From Bacteroidia bacterium (GTDB taxonomy: Bacteria > Bacteroidota > Bacteroidia > B-17B0 > Aurantibacillaceae), in assembly GCA_026415195.1 (NCBI GenBank), contig JAOAHO010000027.1:1-38686 (forward strand): a DNA stretch of 38,686 nucleotides, read 5' to 3'. Below are positions 32,288 to 38,686 of this stretch, one piece after another. Within the stretch, counting starts at the first letter, position 1. The number at the start of each line of letters is the position of its first letter. Made by a program: the position numbers and the translations under genes. The notes under the pieces are model-generated. The model did no database searches, was not told where the DNA came from, and was given only the letters and a program-made list of their open reading frames with translations.

Positions 32288-32316
32288 ATAAAAAAAGCCC
32301 GCAGGATAGCGGGCTT
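32288..32316 (-). terminator. Intrinsic terminator of the rplY transcript
   Basis: Read on the minus strand, AAGCCCGC (32316-32309) pairs with GCGGGCTT (32302-32295) around a six-base loop and is followed by a run of T to 32288. It lies 20 bases after the rplY stop codon. Confidence 0.92.
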
Positions 32317-32335
32317 ATAAGAAAGCTAAAACGGA

Positions 32336-32986
32336 TTATTTTTTCTCGTCTTTTTTCTCATCCGCTTTGGCTGAGGTGGCTTGTCCAGCAGCGGGGGCAG
32401 ATGTCGTGGTTGTTGCTGCAGTTGCTTGTTCTTCCTGCACCACGTTACGGGTGGTTCTTACGCTGATCACGGAAATATTGCCGGGATGCAGAATTTGCAC
32501 ACCGTCAATTTTGATGTCGGCCACGGAAATGGACTTACCTATTTTAAGGTTTTCCACGTTAATTTCAATTTTTTCCGGAAGCTTGTTAATGGGACCTTTT
32601 ACTTTTAATTTTCTGAAATTGACGACCATCACTCCTCCCATCTTCACGCCTTCGGCTTGGCCTACGGGTTTCACCGGAAGATGAACGGTGACCGGCTTAT
32701 CGTCGTGGATTTCAAGGAAATCGGCATGGATGATTCGATCGGTGATTTTATGGAACTGGGCATCCTGAAGAATGGTACGATATTTTTTACCATCCACATC
32801 CAATTCCACAATTTGTACCAAGGGTGTTTTCAGTAATTTGGCAAATTGCCTTTCATCGGCAAAGAAATGAATTTGTTCTTTACCGCCATAGAGGACGCAG
32901 GGCACCATGCCCTTGCGGCGCAGGTTGTTAGCATCCGTTTTCCCTACGCTCGTGCGCACCGAGCCGCTCAAGGATACTGTTTTCAT
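32336..32986 (-). CDS. rplY: 50S ribosomal protein L25 / general stress protein Ctc
   Basis: A 216-residue protein of the long (Ctc) form of L25, which binds 5S rRNA. The N-terminal L25 domain (about 1-92) contains SLSGSVRTSVGKTDANNLRR and VPCVLYGG; the C-terminal TL5/Ctc domain follows, with LPVKPVGQAEGVKMGGVM. An Ala/Thr-rich, Lys/Asp/Glu-rich tail (about 185-216) is a Bacteroidota-type extension. I start at the ATG at 32986, where the alignment to L25 begins; an in-frame codon 14 positions upstream falls in the prs-rplY spacer. It follows prs, a common pairing in bacteria. Confidence 0.95.
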   Translation of the reverse strand: MKTVSLSGSVRTSVGKTDANNLRRKGMVPCVLYGGKEQIHFFADERQFAKLLKTPLVQIVELDVDGKKYRTILQDAQFHKITDRIIHADFLEIHDDKPVTVHLPVKPVGQAEGVKMGGVMVVNFRKLKVKGPINKLPEKIEINVENLKIGKSISVADIKIDGVQILHPGNISVISVRTTRNVVQEEQATAATTTTSAPAAGQATSAKADEKKDEKK

Positions 32987-33018
32987 ATTTTTTCTTTTTC
33001 CTGTGAACCATCCCGTTG

Positions 33019-33060
33019 TCCGCCTCAACGTTCCGGTTCGGTTAATTTATGTTCGGCGGA
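33019..33060 (-). promoter_or_regulatory. Possible structured leader between prs and rplY
   Basis: Directly after the prs stop codon the minus-strand transcript can pair TCCGCC (33060-33055) with GGCGGA (33024-33019), enclosing a smaller CCG-AAC-CGG hairpin (33041-33033). The 74-base spacer is longer than other gaps in this run. It may be a regulatory or processing element for rplY, or simply a spacer. Confidence 0.3.
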
Positions 33061-33993
33061 TTATACGATAAAATTCGTGCTGATGGACTCGTAATGGTGT
33101 ACGCTATGAATCACTTTTGCAAACAAAGGAGCCACACTCAGTACTTTGATTTTATCGGAATGTTGCTTTAACGGTATGGTATCCGTCACAATCAATTCGG
33201 TTAATTTAGAGTTATTGATGTTTTCATAGGCATTGCCCGATAGCACCGGGTGAGTGCAAACGGCCCTTACGCTTAGAGCCCCTCTTCCTAGCATCATTTC
33301 TGCCGCTTTACAAAGGGTTCCACCGGTATCAACCAGATCGTCAACCAAAATAATATTTCGCCCCTCAATTTCACCGATGGCGGTCATGTTTTCCACTTCG
33401 TTATGCTTCACCCTTTGCTTGTAGCAAATGACCAGTTCAGCATTCAAGTGTTTGGCATAGGCGTTCGCACGTTTGCTGCCTCCCATGTCGGGTGCGGCAA
33501 TGGTGAGGTTGGGAAGGTTTAAGGATTGAATATATGGCAGGAATATGGTAGACGCATAGAGATGGTCAACGGGTACGTTGAAAAAACCTTGGATTTGGTC
33601 GGCATGAAGGTCCATGGTCATGACGCGGGTGGCTCCGGCGGCAGCCAGCATATCGGCCACCAATTTAGCCCCGATGGCCACACGGGGTTTGTCTTTTCGG
33701 TCTTGGCGGGCATAGCCATAATAGGGAATTACCGCAACAATGTGCCTTGCCGAGGCTCGCTTTGCCGCATCAATCAGTAATAATAATTCCATCAGATTAT
33801 CGGCAGGCGGCATGGTGCTTTGGATGATAAACACCGATTGTCCGCGAATGCTTTCTTCGTATGAAACCTGTAATTCCCCATCACTAAAGCGATAATGAAT
33901 CAGATTGCCCAATTTAATGCCATATTCTTTGGCAATTTTTTGAGCAAGCGTTTCGGATGCAGTTCCTGAAAAAAGGCGTACCTGGCTTTCCAT
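33061..33993 (-). CDS. prs: Ribose-phosphate pyrophosphokinase
   Basis: A 310-residue enzyme making PRPP from ribose 5-phosphate and ATP for purine, pyrimidine, His and Trp synthesis. Visible: FSDGELQVSYEESIRGQSVFIIQST, LLLLIDAAKRASARHIVAVIPYYGYARQDRK, MDLHADQIQGFF, PDMGGSKRANAYA and the PRPP-binding loop ILVDDLVDTGGTL. Length and motifs are those of the classical allosteric (class I) enzyme. A -7 element lies just upstream. It is followed by rplY. Confidence 0.96.
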   Translation of the reverse strand: MESQVRLFSGTASETLAQKIAKEYGIKLGNLIHYRFSDGELQVSYEESIRGQSVFIIQSTMPPADNLMELLLLIDAAKRASARHIVAVIPYYGYARQDRKDKPRVAIGAKLVADMLAAAGATRVMTMDLHADQIQGFFNVPVDHLYASTIFLPYIQSLNLPNLTIAAPDMGGSKRANAYAKHLNAELVICYKQRVKHNEVENMTAIGEIEGRNIILVDDLVDTGGTLCKAAEMMLGRGALSVRAVCTHPVLSGNAYENINNSKLTELIVTDTIPLKQHSDKIKVLSVAPLFAKVIHSVHHYESISTNFIV

Positions 33994-34007
33994 TCTGAAA
34001 GGGAGTG

Positions 34008-34015
34008 CAAAGATA
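34008..34015 (-). promoter_or_regulatory. -7 promoter element for prs-rplY
   Basis: On the minus strand TATCTTTG (34015-34008), followed by C, matches TAnnTTTG and ends 14 bases before the prs start codon. No TTG is seen at the standard upstream distance. Confidence 0.58.
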
Positions 34016-34036
34016 AATTATTTTTCGGATGCAGTC

Positions 34037-34468
34037 TTATTTCAAAGATTTTTTTTCAAAATCCCTTATTTTTTTTACCCATGCATCGGGCAATGGTATG
34101 CTTTTCATGCTTTGGTAATCCATGGCAACTAAAATTCCTACACCACGTGCAGCTACGAGTTTTTTCCTTTTTTGTTTTTTGTATATAACATTTTCAATGG
34201 TTAGGCTTTTGTTCCCAATTCTAAGGCAACGGGTGCTGCAGAATATTTCGTCGTTAAGATAAATAGGCAACAGATAATCGATTTCATTACGGGCTACCAC
34301 AAAGCCGAATTTTTGCCAGTTGTGCCGAGGCCCTAATACAAGATTGAAATATTCTACCCTGGAAGTTTCCATATACTGCAGGAATACGGCATTATTGACG
34401 TGCCCGAGGCGGTCGAGGTCGGAGAAACGTATTTGCAGCGGAGTGATATGGGGGGAAAGGCCGGGCAT
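34037..34468 (-). CDS. Acyl-CoA thioesterase (4HBT, YbgC/FadM-like)
   Basis: A 143-residue hotdog-fold thioesterase. The catalytic Asp lies in RFSDLDRLGHVNNAVFLQYMETSR (Asp near residue 17 or 19), a pattern typical of the 4-hydroxybenzoyl-CoA thioesterase family, followed by VVARNEIDYLLPIYLNDEI. It would hydrolyse an acyl-CoA; chain length cannot be read from sequence. It overlaps the stop of the upstream polyprenyl synthase by one base and sits between it and prs on the same strand. Confidence 0.88.
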   Translation of the reverse strand: MPGLSPHITPLQIRFSDLDRLGHVNNAVFLQYMETSRVEYFNLVLGPRHNWQKFGFVVARNEIDYLLPIYLNDEIFCSTRCLRIGNKSLTIENVIYKKQKRKKLVAARGVGILVAMDYQSMKSIPLPDAWVKKIRDFEKKSLK

Positions 34469-35460
34469 TATTTTTTACGTTGCAGCAAAAAGGCAGACAA
34501 ATCAGAAAAAATTTTTTTGTATTCAAAAGAAATGTTTAGTTTTTTCAACGATTCTTCAGCTTTTTTGGCATAACCAGCAGCTGCTTCTTTGCAAAGGAAT
34601 GCAATGTTTTCAGATTCCAGCACTGCAATGATTTTGGTAATATTTTTTTGCTTTTCGGATTTTTCAAGCCGTTTGAAATTTTCCCACTCACTCAGGGCTT
34701 TTCCTTTCAGGTTAGCATCGGCAAGAATGTGCGGCATTGATTTTTTACCTGCCAGAAAATCACCACCTTTTACCTTACCCGACTCTTCGGGTTCTGAGAA
34801 GGCATCCAGGTAGTCGTCCAAAATCTGAAAGCTGATACCCAAGTTTTTTCCGAATTCAAAGAAATGTTGCCTGTTTTCTTTCTTTCCTCTGGCTGCCATG
34901 CTGCCCAGCGTCAGAGCGCATCCCAACAAAATACCGGTTTTTTGGGAAATCATGCGAATGTATTCGTCGGGATGGACATGAGGTTGATTTTCAAAATCCA
35001 TGTCCATTTGTTGTCCCTCACAAACTCCTTCGGCTGTTGAAAGAAAAATTTCCATCATTTCCGATGAAAGCCCCGATGGGTAATTTAAAAGACAATTTAA
35101 GGAATGAATGAGCATATTATCGCCGCATAGAATGGCAACAGGCAAATTCCATTTAAGATGTACGGTGGGATGCCCGCGCCTGAGGGGTGCCTGGTCCATA
35201 ATATCGTCATGGATAAGGGAAAAGTTGTGAAAGAGTTCGATGCAAAGGGCAACATGCATGGCACTTTTGCAGGAATTTCCTTCTGATTCAGCAGCCAATA
35301 AGGAAAGAATTGGACGGATTCGTTTACCGCCCATGCTCAAAATATATTTTTCAGGTTCGTAAAGGGAGGATGGAGTTTTTATATTTAAGGTTTGAATGTA
35401 TGATTTTAGCACTGCTTCAAAATCAGCAGACAATGATTGAATTTTGTCGGGAAAATACAT
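34468..35460 (-). CDS. Polyprenyl synthetase (trans-isoprenyl diphosphate synthase)
   Basis: A 330-residue all-helical prenyltransferase that extends allylic diphosphates with isopentenyl diphosphate. Both aspartate-rich motifs are present: the first in LIHDDIMDQAPLRRGHPTVH (DDIMD) and the second in QILDDYLDAFSEPE (DDYLD). GGKRIRPILSLL near the start binds IPP. The residues before the first motif (FHNFSLI) include aromatic side chains, which would favour a shorter product such as farnesyl or geranylgeranyl diphosphate, but this is a weak guess. It starts five bases after the rfbA stop. Confidence 0.92.
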   Translation of the reverse strand: MYFPDKIQSLSADFEAVLKSYIQTLNIKTPSSLYEPEKYILSMGGKRIRPILSLLAAESEGNSCKSAMHVALCIELFHNFSLIHDDIMDQAPLRRGHPTVHLKWNLPVAILCGDNMLIHSLNCLLNYPSGLSSEMMEIFLSTAEGVCEGQQMDMDFENQPHVHPDEYIRMISQKTGILLGCALTLGSMAARGKKENRQHFFEFGKNLGISFQILDDYLDAFSEPEESGKVKGGDFLAGKKSMPHILADANLKGKALSEWENFKRLEKSEKQKNITKIIAVLESENIAFLCKEAAAGYAKKAEESLKKLNISFEYKKIFSDLSAFLLQRKK

Positions 35461-35465
35461 GTTTT

Positions 35466-36335
35466 TCAGAAGGTTCGGTTTGCTACCTCTACAAGGTATT
35501 GCCCGTATCCGCTCTTCATCAACGGTTTGGCTAATTCCAAAAGTTGCTCTTTATTAATATAGCCCATTTTGTATGCCACTTCTTCAATGCAACCGATTTT
35601 AAGCCCCTGGCGTTCTTCAATTACCTGAACAAATTGTCCGGCCTGCATAAGGGAAGTAAAAGTACCCGTATCGAGCCAGGCAGTACCACGCTCCATGACC
35701 GATACTTTGAGTTTTCCCATTTCCAGGTATTTTTTATTCACGTCGGTAATTTCATATTCTCCGCGGGCACTGGGCTTGAGTGATTTCGCAATTTCAATGA
35801 CCTGGTTATCGTAGAAATAAAGGCCCGGTACGGCATAATGGCTTTTAGGTTTTTGGGGTTTTTCTTCAATGGAAATTACTCTTCCGCTTTGATCAAATTC
35901 TACAACACCGTAACGTTCAGGGTCCGAGACGTGATAGGCAAAAACTATACCTCCATCGGGGTCATTGAGGTTCCGGAGCATACGTCCCAAACCAACACCA
36001 TAAAAGATATTGTCCCCCAAAATCAAGGCCACTTTTTCTTTTCCTATAAATTCCTCTCCAATAACAAAGGCTTGTGCCAGCCCGTTGGGTACTTCCTGAA
36101 CTGCATAAGAAAAAGAACAGCCAAGGTTTTGGCCGCTTCCCAGTAGTTTTTTGAAATTCGGAAGGTCGTGCGGTGTTGAAATGATTAAAATTTCCCTGAT
36201 GCCGGCCATCATGAGCACAGATAAGGGGTAGTAAATCATGGGCTTGTCGTATACCGGCATCATTTGCTTGCTCATGGCAAGCGTAAGCGGGTGGAGGCGA
36301 GTTCCGGAACCTCCGGCAAGGATTATACCTTTCAT
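35466..36335 (-). CDS. rfbA: Glucose-1-phosphate thymidylyltransferase
   Basis: A 289-residue nucleotidyltransferase making dTDP-glucose, the first step of dTDP-L-rhamnose and related sugar synthesis for surface polysaccharide. Visible: [76 protein letters not shown] and [12 protein letters not shown]. Length is normal. The other rfb genes (rfbB, C, D) are not in the window. It is first in a minus-strand run with the polyprenyl synthase and thioesterase, and divergent from the large PKD protein gene. Confidence 0.96.
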   Translation of the reverse strand: MKGIILAGGSGTRLHPLTLAMSKQMMPVYDKPMIYYPLSVLMMAGIREILIISTPHDLPNFKKLLGSGQNLGCSFSYAVQEVPNGLAQAFVIGEEFIGKEKVALILGDNIFYGVGLGRMLRNLNDPDGGIVFAYHVSDPERYGVVEFDQSGRVISIEEKPQKPKSHYAVPGLYFYDNQVIEIAKSLKPSARGEYEITDVNKKYLEMGKLKVSVMERGTAWLDTGTFTSLMQAGQFVQVIEERQGLKIGCIEEVAYKMGYINKEQLLELAKPLMKSGYGQYLVEVANRTF

Positions 36336-36447
36336 GAAAATGAATTAATTGCGAAAGTAAAGAATTTTGTTAATAATAAATTTAAATTGATTGAGTAAAC
36401 GGATTATATTATTTATTGAACGGTTTTTTTTGTAGTTTAATCTAAAA

Positions 36448-36455
36448 TATTTTTG
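36448..36455 (+). promoter_or_regulatory. -7 promoter element for the PKD-repeat protein gene
   Basis: TATTTTTG matches TAnnTTTG and ends 23 bases before the ATG at 36479. A TTTG lies 15 bases before it, shorter than the usual spacing. The rest of the AT-rich 143-base gap from rfbA shows nothing else I can name. Confidence 0.5.
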
Positions 36456-36478
36456 AATTTGTATAAAATTTGAGTAAA

Positions 36479-38667
36479 ATGAAAATTCTAACACGTTTTT
36501 TTTTGTTAACAGTCTTTTTTAATATTAGTTACAATTGTATCGGGCAAATTGATTTTGAAAAAGAATATAAAAAATTAAAAATTATTGTATCTGATTCATT
36601 AAAGGGTTTTGATGAACAATTAATTAAAAAAATTGCTATTGAACAAGGATTTCTTGGTAAAGAAACATATGCTTATTTATTAAGAAATGCAAGGCAATAC
36701 ATAAATCATAAATACGGCATAATTGAAAATATTACACAATCAAAAACAGGAAATTCCCAAACCATGGGGCCACCTTGTAACAATGAAGATTTTGAAGCCG
36801 GAAACAGCAGCGGTTGGACCTTACAAAGTCAATCTTGGACATCAGGTCCATGTGTTGGAAATACATTTTCTGCGGGTGCTCCCGAATTTTGGGTTTTAGC
36901 TACACCGATTGCAGACCCGCAGTTTCCGGGCGGAATTCCAAATTCACCGTTAGGTGGAAATTTTGTAGCGAAATTGAATGACGTAAATCCAACCGGAGGA
37001 TCAACCATGATGAGACAAACTTTTCCCGTAACTTCAAATAATTGTTTATTTCAATTTGCATGGGCCGCCTGTTTTGATGGCTCAGGACATGGTTGTTGTG
37101 ATAATCCCTTTTTAACTATCAGGGTATTGGATTGTAATAACAATGTTTTATCATGCCCCCAAATTTCTATTGTTGCTTCCGGGCCGTCATGTTCATCCGG
37201 TATGCCCGGATTTACACAAAATTCAAGTGGTTATATGATTAAAAACTGGACACAACAGGCAATTGATTTAACACCATATATTGGAAGTTGTGTTACAATT
37301 GAAGTATTTGTAGCAGATTGCACCGGAGGGGCACACCATGGTTATGCTTATTTTGATGCACTATGTTCTCCAATGTATGTTTCTGTAAATAATATTCAAT
37401 ATCCAATTACCACAAATACAATTTTTGCTTGTGGCATCACAAATGCTAACATTGCGGCCCCGCCGGGCTTAGGTCCTTATAATTGGAACGGACCTCCTGG
37501 TTCCGGAATAAATAATTTAAACCAACAATCGTTTAATACTTCAACTCCCGGAACTTATACTTTAACTGTTAATCCTACAGGAGGATGTGGTCCAATTACA
37601 AGGACACTGAATATTCAATTCCAACCTAATCCTAATGCCGGTTTTAACATGGTAAATAATTGCCAGAATTTTACTATTACTAATACCGGAAGTGGCCCGC
37701 CCTCTATTCAAACATATTCTTTTATAGGGTCTTCTGCTCCAGCCAGTTTTACAACCACTAGTACAACAACGAATGTCTCTTTTTCAGCAGGAGGTCAATA
37801 TACGGTTTTGCAATCCGTTTTCAACGGATCATGCAGTGCAAACCATTCGATAGTTATTAATGTCCCTAATCCCTTAATTGTTAATTTTAATGTATCGAAT
37901 GTTTGTCAAAATACTCCGGTAACTTTTACAAATACCAGCAATCCGATAACGGGAGTAAACCATTTTTGGGATTTTGATAACAACGGTATTTGGGATTCAA
38001 ATAATCCGTCACCGTCAAACTTGTATGCTCCGGGCAATTACACTGTTAAATTAAAAGTGGTAGCCCCATCAGGTTGTGTAGATAGTATTTCTAAGCCTGT
38101 ATCGGTTTGGGGGCGTGCCGTTCCTGATTTTACCTTTAATCCGGTTTGTTACGGAACACCGGTGAACTTTACTAATAATACCAGTACAACTGCCAATCCT
38201 AATACTGGATCTATAAGTTTATATCAATGGTATTTTGGCGACGGGAATCAATCGAATGCTTCTGGACCTTCCCATCTTTATGCCAGTCCCTCTAATTCCG
38301 TAACCAATACCACATATTCCATTAAATTAGTTGTTACGACTTCAAATGGTTGTAAGGACTCAGTTCAGAAAAATATTACTGTTTTTTCAAATCCCTCAGC
38401 GAATTTTATAGCTGACTCCGTATGTTTGGGTAATCTAACCACCTTACAGGACTTAAGTAACGGAAACGGAAATCCCTTATTCCAATTCCAGTGGGATTTT
38501 AATAATGATAACTCCCCCGATTTAATCAATAATTCACTTAGCACACAATACATATTTCCCGTTTCAGGTAACAATGTGGTGAATTATACTGTTGTTACCA
38601 ACACTGGTGCAGGTACCTTGACTTGTAAATCATATACTACTAAAAATGTTTGGGTACATTATATTCC
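36479..38667 (+). CDS. Large secreted PKD-repeat protein, 3' end outside the window
   Basis: A frame open from the ATG at 36479 to the window edge, about 729 residues so far. Residues 1-23 are a signal peptide ending in IGQ. A helical Lys-rich stretch follows (about 24-90), then a Cys-containing jelly-roll-like domain (about 96-300) with EDFEAGNSSGWTLQ, GNFVAKLND and YFDALCSPM. From about 300 on there are Ig/PKD-like repeats; three clear PKD cores are HFWDFDNNGIWD (about 497), YQWYFGDGNQS (about 583) and FQWDFNNDNSPD (about 669). Such proteins usually end in a T9SS sorting domain, here off the window, and act as surface adhesins or matrix components. GC content is low. The last biological base is 38667; what follows is adapter. 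Confidence 0.85.
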
Positions 38668-38686
38668 CTGTCTCTTATACACATCT
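38668..38686. other. Nextera/Tn5 mosaic-end adapter at the window end
   Basis: The final 19 bases, CTGTCTCTTATACACATCT, are the exact reverse complement of the Tn5 mosaic end (AGATGTGTATAAGAGACAG) used in Nextera libraries. They sit exactly at the edge, which fits untrimmed adapter rather than a transposon end. They should not be counted as part of the PKD-protein gene. Confidence 0.95.

Noticed and set aside
38668-38686. Transposon end of Tn5 type at the window edge
   Set aside because: No transposase or second end is present, and the 19 bases are exactly the sequencing-library mosaic end at the contig edge.
1-38686. CRISPR arrays, phage genes, toxin-antitoxin pairs or restriction systems
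   Set aside because: I looked for regularly spaced repeats and for typical gene products on both strands and saw none.

Overview
The window comes from a member of the Bacteroidota. The evidence is: promoters of the TAnnTTTG type in front of many genes, almost no Shine-Dalgarno sequences, type IX secretion (T9SS) sorting domains, a DUF2723 membrane protein, DUF6132 and DUF2490 proteins, and lipid A genes typical of a Gram-negative. No sequence resembles a phage, integrase, insertion sequence or CRISPR array. The gene order looks chromosomal, with one disturbed spot around 12.08-13.0 kb. The last 19 bases are an exact Nextera/Tn5 mosaic end, so the window ends in sequencing adapter, which suggests a draft assembly contig.

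Layout. 1-1488: the 3' end of paaA, then paaB and paaC (phenylacetyl-CoA epoxidase), with no paaD following. 1490-5392 (minus): a polysaccharide deacetylase and a large DUF2723 glycosyltransferase-like membrane protein. 5510-7127: tRNA-Gln and an orphan PhaE-like protein. 7144-11423 (plus): a sulfur island made of a Crp/Fnr regulator, a CstB-like persulfide dioxygenase-rhodanese, a single-domain rhodanese, two small Cys-containing membrane proteins, a thioredoxin and two YeeE/YedE half-transporters. 11445-13718: a DUF2490 protein, a frameshifted remnant of a T9SS type A sorting domain, and a secreted protein with a type B sorting domain whose two halves differ strongly in base composition.

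13804-25469 is almost entirely on the minus strand. It holds spoIID-like/lpxB/small membrane protein/surE, tRNA-Pro and a CAU tRNA, accBC, a bdhA/unknown/lpxK/purine nucleoside phosphorylase/trpS run, and mlaEF. 25510-30118 holds a 40-codon lipoprotein-like ORF, an orphan NarL-type response regulator behind a perfect palindrome, an M23 peptidase with LysM, a membrane-anchored unknown, an alpha/beta hydrolase and the bifunctional NAD(P)HX repair enzyme. 30122-36335 holds a radical SAM/SPASM protein, a PfkB kinase, tRNA-Asn, and the minus-strand run rfbA/polyprenyl synthase/thioesterase/prs/rplY. From 36479 a large PKD-repeat surface protein runs off the window.

How the genes fit together. The most coherent unit is the sulfur island. 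Its permeases probably import thiosulfate or another reduced sulfur species. The rhodaneses, thioredoxin and membrane Cys proteins could relay sulfane sulfur, and the CstB-like enzyme would oxidise persulfide. A Crp/Fnr protein probably controls it through a palindrome placed just upstream of the cstB-like promoter. PhaE and BdhA hint at polyhydroxybutyrate or hydroxybutyrate metabolism, but no PHA synthase catalytic subunit is present. lpxB and lpxK, the Mla components and rfbA concern the outer envelope.
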